DNA from: Actinophytocola oryzae
GTDB lineage: Bacteria; Actinomycetota; Actinomycetes; Mycobacteriales; Pseudonocardiaceae
NCBI RefSeq assembly: GCF_004364325.1
Contig: NZ_SOCP01000016.1
Location: 165,315-229,314, forward strand
Reading direction: 5' to 3'
DNA: 64,000 nucleotides
The position numbers and the translations under genes were made by a program. This document shows, one piece after another, positions 10,001-18,019 of the stretch. How positions within the stretch are numbered: position 1 is the first letter of the stretch; the number at the start of each line of letters is the position of its first letter. Under the pieces are notes generated by a model. That model saw nothing but the letters and a program-made list of their open reading frames with translations, was not told the DNA's origin and did no database searches.

Positions 10001-10355
10001 GAAGCTCGACCGGTCCGCGCTGCCCTCGGCGACCCCGGTCGGGGACCTCGCCCGCCCGGCCACCGCCCCCCGCACACCGACCGAGCGCCGCGTCATGGAC
10101 ATCTGGCTCGGGGTGCTCGACGTGGAGCAGGTCGGGGTCGAGGACAACTTCTTCGACGTCGGCGGGCACTCGCTGCTCGCGGCCAAGCTGGTCGCCAGGA
10201 TCCAGGCCGCGTTCGGGGTGGTGCTGTCGCTGGAGGGGCTGTTCGGCGACCCGACCGTCGCGGGCGTGGCGGCGCAGCTCGACACGGTTCGCCGGGACGA
10301 ACCGACGGCGGTGCCGATCACCAGGGCCGCGCGCCGCCGCCACGTACCGGGATGA
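7065..10355 (+). CDS. NRPS module C-A-PCP
   Basis: A 1096-residue single-module NRPS. After a short N-terminal helix come a condensation domain (about 35-460, active-site LHHIAADGWS), an adenylation domain (about 490-990, with YTSGSTGLPKG, NLYGPTEAT, YRTGDR and NGKLDR) and a carrier domain with serine 1036 in VGGHSLLA. The pocket positions read D-V-G-N-L-G-L-I-D by eye, with a glycine where position 239 is usually bulky; I do not know the substrate. Start ATG 7065 follows an AGGACC/GCGCGCTG stretch without a strong Shine-Dalgarno. There is no release domain, so it works with the other NRPS proteins in trans or by docking. Its place after SbnA suggests, but does not show, that it uses diaminopropionate or a derivative. 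Confidence 0.95.
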   Translation: MRIGPLSADQHRLLGHLLGESDDGRPSRIPASEADRGHLPLSAAQRRLWFLDQVQPGSPLYNVVGAAHLHGSLDRAALQRSLDEIVRRHEILRTTFHQDEDEPWARVRPAGPVPLPYHDFSARPGRDAAVATRTAREARRPFDLTTDLMLRTVLLRTGPDDHVLVVCLHHIAADGWSLTLLVRELAVLYGALRTGRAAALPEPGLQYADFAVWEHTRQVEPQLRYWEQRLRGLAPVDLPTDVPRHALASFAGESLPVTVPADLVRRLHELGAAERATPYTVLLAGFVTLLGRWSGQADVVVAASTANRTRVETEQMIGCFVNTLPLRVDLSGRPGFRELVRQVRDGCLADYDNQDAPFDQVVERLRPERERTAHTPLLRHTLVLADPNPSVDLPDLRMEVTPVRTATAKFELRLELCPDRTGALTGVLEYSSEVYSADSVRRLADSFVTVLGAAVREPDRPVTLSSLMGPAEYDRVVHDLSGAGVPAPAPTCLHELFERCVDEAPDRVAVVDGPVRLTYRQLDERANRFAHFLRGRGIGPEQRVAVCLPRSAELVALLLGVLKAGAAFVPLDPDYPQARLAFMVGDSDPTVVLAGSDLPPDQTAPVVLLDDVTAQLATQSSDRPPVATRPGDCAYVVYTSGSTGLPKGVSVDHHALTNLLRWRQATFPLGTDDTALFKGSIGFDVTTGEWAWPLTCGARVVVARPGVERDPAGLAALIRDEHVTTCNFVPSMLRVFLADPAAAGCRQSLRRVLSGGESLTRDLAEQCRAVLPGTQLHNLYGPTEATIDVTTFPADPAGLADHTRVVPLGRPVTGSRLYVLDPELAPVPVGVAGELYVGGVAVALGYHRRPGLTAARFVPDPFTPGRRLYRTGDRVRWLADGALAFLGRLDDQVKIRGQRIEPAETEAVLARHPAVRGAVVTVDRDQDGDTRLTAYLLPHDRVAASLVEEVRAHAREHLPEHMVPAAFVLLAEWPVGPNGKLDRSALPSATPVGDLARPATAPRTPTERRVMDIWLGVLDVEQVGVEDNFFDVGGHSLLAAKLVARIQAAFGVVLSLEGLFGDPTVAGVAAQLDTVRRDEPTAVPITRAARRRHVPG

Positions 10356-10534
10356 CACGCTCCCGACACGCCGCTCCCGACACGAACCGGATATGCCGAT
10401 TTTTCGGTCCGAGGTGGACGATGGCTTCGCCCAGGTGACCCCTCCCGCACGGCCGTTTCCTTGCCGGGCAGGATGTCCCTCGACAGTCCGGCCCGACCGG
10501 TCAAGGTGGTTTAGTGGTCCGGTCATGGGTATGA

Positions 10535-10561
10535 TGTGACATGCAGAGCCAATTCGTCACA
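10535..10561. promoter_or_regulatory. inverted repeat TGTGAC-N15-GTCACA, candidate operator
   Basis: A perfect 6-bp inverted repeat lies 42 bases before the start at 10603 within the 247-bp gap after the NRPS gene. Its position fits an operator for the regulator that follows, perhaps autoregulatory. The rest of the gap (10356-10534) shows nothing I recognise. Confidence 0.35.
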
Positions 10562-10602
10562 CCTCTTCACGTTCCTTCCCGGTCGGCGATGATGGGGACG
10601 GT

Positions 10603-11592
10603 ATGAGTTTGCGGCTAGCGTTCGACTGGGAAGACCTTCAGCGCGTACGGCTCGCGTCCAGGCCGGACGTGATGTGGGAGCTGGTGCTCGGCCTCAACCG
10701 GTTGCGCGACCCGAGGATCGGCGTCCAGCTGTCCCGGTGGCAGCGACAGACCCGGGTACGGCTGCGCAGCGGGAAGTCCCACCAGCACTGGCAGAAGACC
10801 CTGTTCACGCTGGTGCCCTACCCCGGGCTGTTTCCCGACTTCCTCACCCCGGCACCCTCGTTCGCGGACATCGGCGCGGCGTGCGAGGCCATCGCGGGCA
10901 CCGGACGCGGACGGCTGCGAACCGACCTCACCACCGCGTTCCCCGACGCCACCCGTCCCCCGGTCTGGCTGCGTGAGCTGGCCGAGGGCAACCGAGGCGA
11001 GATCAGCTCCGTTGTGGATTCCGTGCACGCCGCCTACGAACACCTGGTCGCGCCGCAGTGGGACGCGGTACGTGGGTCCGTCTCCGCCGACCGGACCGCG
11101 CGAACCCAGGTGCTGGGACACCACGGCGTCGAGGCCCTGCTCGCCGGGATTCCCGGCGTCGAGGGCTGGGACGGCCAGGTGCTCAACATTCGCTATCCGC
11201 GTACCCGCACTGTCCACCTGGCGGGACGGGGACTGACCCTTGTGCCGAGCTATTTCTGTGCATCCCCTGTGAGTCTCATCGATCCGGATCTCCCTCCGAT
11301 CCTGGTCTACCCGACCGCGGCCCGCATCCAGGCCGAGGGCGCGCAGGTGCCGAGGCGACTGGTCGCCCTGCTCGGACAGACGCGGGCGGAATGCCTTGCG
11401 GCCCTTGTCACACCGTGCACGACGACCACTTTGGCCGAACGCCTCGGCATGTCCGTCGGCAACGCCAGCAAGCAGGCCGCGGTACTGCGGGAGGCGGGGC
11501 TCGCCACGGCCCGGCGGCAGGGCCGTTCCGTTCTACACCATCTCACCCACCTCGGCGAACAACTGCTCGTCGGCGCGGACGTCTTGCGTTGA
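10603..11592 (+). CDS. ArsR-like winged-helix regulator with large N-terminal domain
   Basis: A 329-residue protein. The C-terminal 90 residues form a winged helix (TTLAERLGMSVGNASKQAAV ... GLATARRQGRSV) of the ArsR/MarR type found in many actinobacterial regulators. The N-terminal 230 residues are a conserved but functionally undefined domain with many aromatic residues (WEDLQRVRLASRPDVMWE near the start). Homologues of this layout are common in actinomycetes and sit beside varied genes. It lies alone between gaps, just before the large LuxR activator, so it may be a cluster regulator. A GGGGACGGT stretch upstream of ATG 10603 is a weak ribosome site. Confidence 0.75.
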   Translation: MSLRLAFDWEDLQRVRLASRPDVMWELVLGLNRLRDPRIGVQLSRWQRQTRVRLRSGKSHQHWQKTLFTLVPYPGLFPDFLTPAPSFADIGAACEAIAGTGRGRLRTDLTTAFPDATRPPVWLRELAEGNRGEISSVVDSVHAAYEHLVAPQWDAVRGSVSADRTARTQVLGHHGVEALLAGIPGVEGWDGQVLNIRYPRTRTVHLAGRGLTLVPSYFCASPVSLIDPDLPPILVYPTAARIQAEGAQVPRRLVALLGQTRAECLAALVTPCTTTTLAERLGMSVGNASKQAAVLREAGLATARRQGRSVLHHLTHLGEQLLVGADVLR

Positions 11593-11640
11593 CGCACGTT
11601 TTCCGCCACGGGAAAAGGCGTTGCCCGCACCACCGGTCCC

Positions 11641-11661
11641 GATCACGCTGGGGTTGTGATC
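11641..11661. promoter_or_regulatory. inverted repeat GATCAC-N9-GTGATC
   Basis: A perfect 6-bp inverted repeat 48 bases after the upstream stop codon, in the 281-bp gap before the LuxR-type activator. It could be a short terminator hairpin or an operator. A second small hairpin, CGTTG-TCGCG-CAACG, lies near 11833-11847. I see nothing else in the gap. Confidence 0.3.
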
Positions 11662-11873
11662 AAACGGTGTGGGTGACCATTTCGGAACGCCCCGACCTCC
11701 CCGTCGAGCGGGGACGGCCACATGCGACCACCACCAAGCCACGGAAGGGAGATGTGCTGGCGACATCATCGGACGGCACCCGCGGGACTCACCGGCGGAC
11801 GTGCTCGACACGAAGGCTCACTAGCAGAAAAGCGTTGTCGCGCAACGGGAAACTCTAGTCAAGGGGGCCTGAG

Positions 11874-14249
11874 ATGAATGCACAGAACCGCAGTCCCGGC
11901 GAGGGACGGCTCCGGTCGGACGGGTCGGCGGGCCGGGCCGGGGAACTCGCCCGGCTGGCCTCGGTCGTCGACGCCGCGACCACCAGCGTCCAGGTGGTCC
12001 AGGTCAGCGGAGACCCCTGGATCGGCAAGACCCGGCTGCTGACCGACCTGGCCGAGATGGCGAGGCACCGCGGCTGGACGGTCCTGGAAGGCTCGGCCGA
12101 CGCCGGGTCCTGTTCGCCACCCGGCGGCATCCCCTACGGTGTCCTCGCCGACGCCTTCGACGGGCTCATGGCTACCGGTCCGGACCTGACCGGCGTGCCG
12201 GACGAGCACCGCCAGTGCCTCGCCGGGATCTTTCCCAGCCTCGCGGACCTGTGGCCGCAGAACGGGACCGCGCCCGACGGCGACGCGACCGACGCCATCC
12301 ACGCCCTGCTGTGCGCCCTCGCCTCCCCCGAGGGCCTGCTGCTGGTGGTCGACGACCTGCAGTTCGTCGACGGCGGGTCGCTCGACCTGCTGTCGCGTCT
12401 GGTGCGCCAGCCCCCGGCCGGGCGGTTCGTCCTCGCGCTCGCCTACCGGCGCAGGCAGGTGGACATGCGGGTGCTGAGCGCGTTGGCGCAGCTGCGGGAG
12501 GGTTACCCGCACGTCGAGATCGAGCTGACCCCGCTCGCCGACGAGGACGCCGCCGCGCTGCTGCCTCCCGACCTCAGCGACCTGCGCAGGCAGTCGCTGC
12601 TGCGTCAGGGCGGCGGCAACCCCGGGGTCGTGCGGGCGATCGGGTCGGTCAGCATGCTGCCCGGCAGCCCGGAGGACTCGTTGCACCACCTCCCCCACGA
12701 GACGCTGACCGCGTGCTTCCGCGACTTCCGGACGCTGTCGCGGCTCGGCTGGCTCGCCGCGCGTGCCGCGGCGGTGCACGCCGAGCCCGCCGACGCCGAC
12801 CTGATCAAGGCGATCGCCGAGCTCACCGAGACCGAGATCTGGCACGCCCTCGACGAGGTCACCGCCGTCGACGTCCTGCGGATCGACGAGGGCTCCCACA
12901 CGTTCCGGTTCCGCGACCCGCTGCTGCGCACGGCCGCCTACCGGTCGGCGAGCACCGGGTGGCGCATCGGCGCACACCGGCGCGCGGCGGCGTGGTTGCG
13001 GTCCCGGTCCGCGCCGCCGGTCGAGGTGGCCCACCACCTGCTCGGCAGCGACGACATCCGCGACGCGCCCAGTGTCGAGGCGGTGCTGGACGCCGCCGAG
13101 TCGGTGCTGTGGGACCGGCCGACGCGGGCCGCGTCCTGGGTCCGGGCCACCATCGGCTCGGTGTCGCTGGACAGCGGGACCGTGGCGCGCCAGCACCTGT
13201 TGCTCGGCAAGAGCCTGACGCTCGCCGGTCCCGTCCAGGCCGCGGCGACCACGCTGGACCTGGTGGACGAGCGGCACCTTGACGACGCGAAGCACCGCGC
13301 CGACCTGGCGTGCTGGCGTGGCGCCGCGGCGCGGCTGCTCGGCAGGCACGACCACGCGGCGGCACTGCTCCGCCACGCCCTTCGGTCGATGCCCGCCGAG
13401 GACACCTACGCCAGGCTGCTGCTGCACGTCGAGCTGACCGCCATCGCACTGGAGCGCAACGCCGAGCTGGACCAGGCCGACCTCGCCGCGGTCCGCGAGG
13501 CCGCGCGGGCCGGGGGCACCGACACCGCGCTCCACGCCTACCTGGTCGCGCTGCTCAGCGTCGCGGACGCCGGGCAGGCGCGGACCACCGTCGACGTCCG
13601 CGCGGTCGGCAGGCTGGCCGACGAGCTCACCACCACCGAGGTCATCCGGCTGCCCCACACGCTGCTCTGGGTCGCCCGCGTCGAGGTCACGCACGGCCTG
13701 CTCGACGAGGCGCGGGCACACCTGCAGCACGGCCTGGAGATCGCGCGGGACCGGTTGCTCACCGGGCTCGTCCCGCCGATCGCGCTCGAGCTGGCCGCGC
13801 TGGCGGCCCGGCGCGGCGACACCGCCGCCGCCTCGGCGCACGCGAACGACGCCGTGCAGGCCGCACTGCTCATCGAGAGCTCCTTCCTGCTGGACGTCGC
13901 ACGCAACCTCCAGGTCCAGCTGGCGACGGGCGGGTTACCCGAGGCCGAGGACCAGCCGTCGGTCCCGGAGAGCCGGAGCCCGGCCGACAGCGAGGCGGCG
14001 GCCGAGCCCCAGCTCGACCGGTTGAGCGAGCGCGAGCTGGAGATCGCGGTGCTGGTCAGCAAGGGCCGCACCAACCAGCAGATCGCCCGCGCGCTGACGC
14101 TCTCCCACAAGACGGTGGAGACATACCTGGCCAGGATCTTCAAGAAGCTGTGTGTCTGCTCCAGGACCCAGGTGGCGACCCTGATCGGCCAGCGGGCGAT
14201 CCCCGCGGGCCGTCTTCGTTCAGCGCATGCCGGCCACGGCGTCCAGTAG
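11874..14249 (+). CDS. LAL-type LuxR family transcriptional activator
   Basis: A 791-residue large ATP-binding LuxR regulator. The N-terminal AAA-like module shows Walker A GDPWIGKT (46-53) and a Walker B LLLVVDDLQF near residue 160. A long helical, TPR-like middle follows, then a C-terminal LuxR helix-turn-helix (about 715-775: LSERELEIAVL, RTNQQIARALTLSHKTVETY). Proteins of this type are typical pathway-specific activators in actinomycete clusters, and this is the best candidate for the one driving the cluster. Its 3' end overlaps the convergent aminotransferase gene by 30 bases, so transcription of the two may interfere. Confidence 0.92.
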   Translation: MNAQNRSPGEGRLRSDGSAGRAGELARLASVVDAATTSVQVVQVSGDPWIGKTRLLTDLAEMARHRGWTVLEGSADAGSCSPPGGIPYGVLADAFDGLMATGPDLTGVPDEHRQCLAGIFPSLADLWPQNGTAPDGDATDAIHALLCALASPEGLLLVVDDLQFVDGGSLDLLSRLVRQPPAGRFVLALAYRRRQVDMRVLSALAQLREGYPHVEIELTPLADEDAAALLPPDLSDLRRQSLLRQGGGNPGVVRAIGSVSMLPGSPEDSLHHLPHETLTACFRDFRTLSRLGWLAARAAAVHAEPADADLIKAIAELTETEIWHALDEVTAVDVLRIDEGSHTFRFRDPLLRTAAYRSASTGWRIGAHRRAAAWLRSRSAPPVEVAHHLLGSDDIRDAPSVEAVLDAAESVLWDRPTRAASWVRATIGSVSLDSGTVARQHLLLGKSLTLAGPVQAAATTLDLVDERHLDDAKHRADLACWRGAAARLLGRHDHAAALLRHALRSMPAEDTYARLLLHVELTAIALERNAELDQADLAAVREAARAGGTDTALHAYLVALLSVADAGQARTTVDVRAVGRLADELTTTEVIRLPHTLLWVARVEVTHGLLDEARAHLQHGLEIARDRLLTGLVPPIALELAALAARRGDTAAASAHANDAVQAALLIESSFLLDVARNLQVQLATGGLPEAEDQPSVPESRSPADSEAAAEPQLDRLSERELEIAVLVSKGRTNQQIARALTLSHKTVETYLARIFKKLCVCSRTQVATLIGQRAIPAGRLRSAHAGHGVQ

Positions 14250-15461
14250 CCGGTCGACCTCCGCCCGGACGTTGTAGTGCACGAGGCCGGCGCGCACGGC
14301 GCCCCCCGAGTCGCGGACGCCGAGCGCGCCGGTCACCTCCCAGGCGTAGGCGTGCCCGCTCCAGACGTTGACGTTGCCCTCGGCGAGCTTCCGTGCGACG
14401 TCGCGAGGCGCGATGCCGTCGACGGTGAAGAACGCGGTCGGCGTGCGCCTGCGCGGGGACCCGACGAGGCGGACGTGCGGGATCGAGGACAGCCCGCCGA
14501 GCAGGTGGGCGAACTCCGCGCGCTCGTAGGCCTCGACCGAGGACATGGAGGCCAGGATCCGGTCCCTGCGGCTGCCCCCGGCGGTCGGGTCGAGCCCGGC
14601 GAGGTGGTCGACCGCGGCGGTGACGCCTGCCAGGTCGGCGAAGGGCGGGGTGCCGTGCTCGAACCGGTCCGGCACCCGGTCGGGTGCTGGGGCGAGCTTG
14701 TCGGGCCGCAGCCGTGCGAGCAGTTCCGGGTCGGCGACCACGGCACCCACGTGCGGGCCACACCACTTGTAGGCGCTGGTGGCGAAGAAGTCGGCGCCGA
14801 GCGCCGTGACGTCGATCGGGAGGTGCGGGGTGGCGTGGACGCCGTCGACGTAGAGGAGGGCGCCGGCGCGGTGGACGGTGTCGGCGATGGCCGGCAGGTC
14901 GGGCATCGTGCCGAGCACGTTGCTGGCCGCGGAGACGGCGACGAGCTTCGTCCGCTCGTTGACGAGCGCGTCGAACCGCTCGGCGGGCAGCTCGCCGGAG
15001 GGCACGTCGACCTCGGCCCACCGGACGGTGGCACCGGCGTGCTCGGCGGCCTGGACCCACGGCCGCACGTTCGCGTCGTGGTCGAGCCGGCAGACGACCA
15101 CCTCGTCGCCCGCCCGCCAGTCCGAGGCGAGCGTGGCGGCGATCCGGTAGGTCAGGGTGGTCATGTTGGGGCCGAACACGACGCCGTCGGCCTGTCCGCC
15201 GAGCAGGTCGGCCACGGCGAGCCTGGCGTCGGTCACGATCGACTCGATCCGGTGGCTGGCGGGGAAGACCCCGTTCACGTTCGCCATCCCGGCCCGGTAG
15301 GCACCCGCGACCGCGTCGATGACCGTCTGGGGCACCTGGGTACCGGCCGCCGCGTCGAGCTGCGACCAGTCGTCGTCCAGCGCGGGGAAACCGGCGCGGA
15401 CCGCGGTCGGGTCGAACCCGGACCGCGTCGGAGTCCGGTCGTCGGTTGCGTTGGCCGTCAT
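14220..15461 (-). CDS. class V aminotransferase / cysteine desulfurase-like PLP enzyme
   Basis: A 413-residue fold-type I PLP enzyme of the cysteine-desulfurase-like group. The Schiff-base lysine is K232 (SAYKWCGPH), with D206 and H209 in VDGVHATPH holding the cofactor. No scaffold-type active-site cysteine loop is evident, so sulfur mobilisation is doubtful; members of this group include lyases, epimerases and transaminases. It is the last gene of the lysW-lysZ-M20 operon (28 bases after the M20 stop, with GAGAGGA before the ATG), so it probably modifies the amino acid made on the carrier protein. Exact reaction unknown. Confidence 0.85.
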   Translation of the reverse strand: MTANATDDRTPTRSGFDPTAVRAGFPALDDDWSQLDAAAGTQVPQTVIDAVAGAYRAGMANVNGVFPASHRIESIVTDARLAVADLLGGQADGVVFGPNMTTLTYRIAATLASDWRAGDEVVVCRLDHDANVRPWVQAAEHAGATVRWAEVDVPSGELPAERFDALVNERTKLVAVSAASNVLGTMPDLPAIADTVHRAGALLYVDGVHATPHLPIDVTALGADFFATSAYKWCGPHVGAVVADPELLARLRPDKLAPAPDRVPDRFEHGTPPFADLAGVTAAVDHLAGLDPTAGGSRRDRILASMSSVEAYERAEFAHLLGGLSSIPHVRLVGSPRRRTPTAFFTVDGIAPRDVARKLAEGNVNVWSGHAYAWEVTGALGVRDSGGAVRAGLVHYNVRAEVDRLLDAVAGMR

Positions 15462-15489
15462 GCGGGGGCGTCCTCTCGGTTGTGGATGG

Positions 15490-16830
15490 TCACCGGTAGC
15501 GCTCGACCATGCGGTGGACGCAGTCGGCGCCGAAGCGCAGTGCGTCGACCGGGACGCGTTCGTCGGCGGCGTGCATCGTGTCCTGGTAGCGCGCGCCGGG
15601 TGGGACCCGCAGCGGGAGCCAGCCGTAGCAGGCGATGCCCAGTGAGGCGAACAGGCGGGCGTCCGTGGACGCGGTCATCAGCATCGGCAGCGGCAGGCCC
15701 GCCGGGTCGGCCTCCCGCAGCACGTCGGTCAGCAGCTCGTAGAACGACCCGAGCTGGGGTGCGGGCATCCGCTCGCCCTCGACCAGTACCTCGAACTCGT
15801 GGTCGCCGATCAGGCCGCGCAGCTCGTCCTGGTAGTCCGCGACCGTCCAGTCGCCGGGCAGGATCCGTCCGTCGAGGTCGACCGTGATCGTGCTCGGCAG
15901 CACGTTGATCTTGTCGCTGGTGCGCACGATCGTCGCGTTGACGGTGTTGCGCAGGATGGAGTCGAGGAACACCGCGTCCGGTTCGGACAGCAGGTCGAAC
16001 GGGACCGTCGCGGCCGGGTCCTCGCGCAGCGCCCGGAACCGCCCGGCCAGCGGCTCGTCGGAGTTCGCGGCCAGTTCGGCCAGCAACAGGTCGACTGCCG
16101 GGGTGATGTGCGCGGGCATCCTGCGGTCGTGCACAGCCGTCAGCAGCGTGGCCAGCCGGCCCATCGCCGTGCCGGAACGGCCCTGCCGGGAGGCGTGGCC
16201 ACCGGGGCCACGCAGCGTGACCCGCTGCCAGCACGCCCTTTTCTCCGCCACGACGATCGGGTAGGTGCGGCGGTCGCCGCACGTGAACACCGCGCCGCCG
16301 TCCTCGCCGATGGCGTGCCGGACGCCGGCGAACAGCTCGGCGCGCTCGGCCACCAGGTGCGCGGCACCGACCGCGCTGCCCGCCTCCTCGTCCGGCGACA
16401 CCGCGAGCACCACGTCTCCCGGTGGCTCGATGCCCTCGGTGCGGAACCGCAGGATGGCGCTGAGCATCATCGCCAGGCCACCCTTCATGTCGATCGCGCC
16501 TCGACCCCACACGTGGCCGTCACGCAGCTCGCCGTCGAACGGCGGGTGCGACCAGTCCTGGCCCTCGACCGGCACCACGTCGACGTGCGCGTGCATCAGC
16601 AGTGGTGGCGCCGCGCCCCGGCCACGCAGCCTGGCCACCAGGTTCGGCCGTTCCGGGTCGACGCCGGTCAGCACGCACTCGACGCCTGCGCTCCGCAGGA
16701 TGTCCTCCACATACCGCACGCACGGTCCCTCGCCGCCCGGCGGGTTGACGCTGGCGAACCGGATCATGTCCTGCAGCATCGGGACCGGGTCGGTGGTCGT
16801 GATCTCGCTCGTCAGTGGTTCCGCTGTCAT
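15490..16830 (-). CDS. M20 family metallohydrolase (ArgE/DapE-like)
   Basis: A 446-residue zinc amidohydrolase. Metal-site motifs are MHAHVDVVP (H82, D84), GRGAIDMKGG and the catalytic SPDEEAGS. In carrier-protein pathways an M20 enzyme hydrolyses the isopeptide bond that frees the finished amino acid from the LysW glutamate. This copy sits directly after lysZ (ATGA overlap at 16827-16830). A second, more LysK-like M20 gene lies at 25585-26676, so one may have another substrate, such as a dipeptide or an N-acyl group. Which copy is the true carrier hydrolase cannot be told from sequence. Confidence 0.9.
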   Translation of the reverse strand: MTAEPLTSEITTTDPVPMLQDMIRFASVNPPGGEGPCVRYVEDILRSAGVECVLTGVDPERPNLVARLRGRGAAPPLLMHAHVDVVPVEGQDWSHPPFDGELRDGHVWGRGAIDMKGGLAMMLSAILRFRTEGIEPPGDVVLAVSPDEEAGSAVGAAHLVAERAELFAGVRHAIGEDGGAVFTCGDRRTYPIVVAEKRACWQRVTLRGPGGHASRQGRSGTAMGRLATLLTAVHDRRMPAHITPAVDLLLAELAANSDEPLAGRFRALREDPAATVPFDLLSEPDAVFLDSILRNTVNATIVRTSDKINVLPSTITVDLDGRILPGDWTVADYQDELRGLIGDHEFEVLVEGERMPAPQLGSFYELLTDVLREADPAGLPLPMLMTASTDARLFASLGIACYGWLPLRVPPGARYQDTMHAADERVPVDALRFGADCVHRMVERYR

Positions 16831-17672
16831 GGTTTCCTCGCTGTCGTGGGCAGGATCCGTGTCCCGCCGGTGCCGGCCAGTGCCCGCGCGGCGCTGTCCC
16901 GGTCGCGGCCGTCGGCCACGACCACGTCCCCGACCCCGCCCGCGAGCGCGGCCTGGGCGGCGGCGAGCTTGACGGCCATGCCGCCCGCGATGGCGGGGTC
17001 ACGGCCATCCGGCGGGGGGCGGTAGGTGGCGAGCACGGTGCCCGCGTCGTGCCGGTCGGCCAGGACCCCGGGCGCGGCGGTGAGCAGCACGAGCCTGGTG
17101 GCGCCCAGTGCGACCGCGACGGCCGCGGCGATGCGGTCGGCGTCCACGTTGACCACGGTGCCGTCGGAGGCGAGCGCGGGCGGCGAGACCACGGGCACCA
17201 GTCCCTCGTCGAGCAGGACCCGCAGGATCCCGGGGCGGACCGAGGCGATCCGGCCGCTGCGGTCGTCGCGGACGACGACGGTTCGGCCGCCGACCACGGC
17301 ACGCTGCGCGCCGTTGCGCCTCGCCTGGAGCAGTCCGCCGTCCAGCCCGGTGATCCCGGCGCACGGGACCCCCTCGCGGATCAACGCGGTGACCAGCGCA
17401 GGCTTCACCCGGCCCGACCACGCCAGGGTCAGTGCCTCCATGGCACCGTCGTCGGTGTGGCGGCTGGTCGAGCCGTCCGGCGCCACCATCCGCCGCAGCG
17501 GTATGTCGAGCCGGGCTGCGAGTGCCGCGGCCTCCGCCGAACCGCCGTGGACGAGGACGACCCGGCAGCCGCCCGCCACCGCCCGTGCCACGGCGGCACA
17601 GACAACGGCCGGGTCGACGCCTGCCGTGCCGCCGCTCTTGACCACGATCAGGCTCGTGCCGTCGGTCGTCAC
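16827..17672 (-). CDS. lysZ: LysZ-like [amino-group carrier]-glutamate kinase
   Basis: A 281-residue amino-acid kinase of the N-acetylglutamate kinase family, starting at GTG 17672 10 bases after the lysW stop. It opens IVVKSGGT (kinase GG motif), has LVHGGSAEA and the nucleotide-site stretch LTAAPGVL, and ends with the GGMAVKLAAA helix seen in LysZ/ArgB. In LysW systems it phosphorylates the side-chain carboxyl of the amino acid hanging from the carrier protein. Neighbouring lysW makes this assignment more likely than primary arginine synthesis. An upstream extension of the frame would overlap lysW and is rejected. Confidence 0.9.
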   Translation of the reverse strand: MTTDGTSLIVVKSGGTAGVDPAVVCAAVARAVAGGCRVVLVHGGSAEAAALAARLDIPLRRMVAPDGSTSRHTDDGAMEALTLAWSGRVKPALVTALIREGVPCAGITGLDGGLLQARRNGAQRAVVGGRTVVVRDDRSGRIASVRPGILRVLLDEGLVPVVSPPALASDGTVVNVDADRIAAAVAVALGATRLVLLTAAPGVLADRHDAGTVLATYRPPPDGRDPAIAGGMAVKLAAAQAALAGGVGDVVVADGRDRDSAARALAGTGGTRILPTTARKP

Positions 17673-17682
17673 CTCGGTGGCT

Positions 17683-17868
17683 CTACTCGCCCCAGTCCTC
17701 GTCGGCTTCCGGCGCGACCGCGAGGACGACGGGTTCCAGCCCCACCACCTCCAGCTCGCACCGGCAGTCCGGGCACTCGACGATCTCGTTCTGCCTGGTC
17801 TCGGTGTCGATCTTGACATCGCCCTCGCACTCGGGGCATGCGGCCAGCGAACTCGTAGCAGGGGGCAT
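17683..17868 (-). CDS. lysW: LysW-type amino-group carrier protein
   Basis: A 61-residue acidic zinc protein. Two CxxC pairs (C11/C14 and C32/C35) make a zinc ribbon, and the protein ends exactly in the diagnostic EDWGE, whose terminal glutamate gamma-carboxyl is where the substrate amino group is attached. The carrier protects the alpha-amine and offers an electrostatic handle to LysX, LysZ, LysY and the later enzymes. It is the first gene of a four-gene operon (lysW, lysZ, M20, class V enzyme). The start ATG 17868 follows AGGAGACCCACC. Length and ends match the family fully. Confidence 0.95.
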   Translation of the reverse strand: MPPATSSLAACPECEGDVKIDTETRQNEIVECPDCRCELEVVGLEPVVLAVAPEADEDWGE

Positions 17869-18019
17869 GGTGGGTCTCCTCGGCTGACAGAGGCGCGAAG
17901 GCGTCCAGAGTGCAGAGTTCCCCAGCCGCGTAACCGTTTGCAGTCAGGAGAATCCCTACCGGGCACGCAGGAGGGCTCCCGACTCCCTGACACCCCTCGT
18001 GCGCCGAATACTTCCCACC
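17869..18019. promoter_or_regulatory. divergent promoter region, lysW operon / GNAT gene
   Basis: 151 bases between two divergent starts. The central part (about 17905-17965) is A/T-richer than its surroundings. No consensus boxes or strong inverted repeat are evident. Confidence 0.4.

Noticed and set aside
1..10355. A viomycin/capreomycin-type cluster
   Set aside because: SbnA, SbnB, carbamoyltransferase and dioxygenase recall it, but no capreomycidine synthase, VioJ-like desaturase or resistance phosphotransferase is visible, and the lysW block has no counterpart there.
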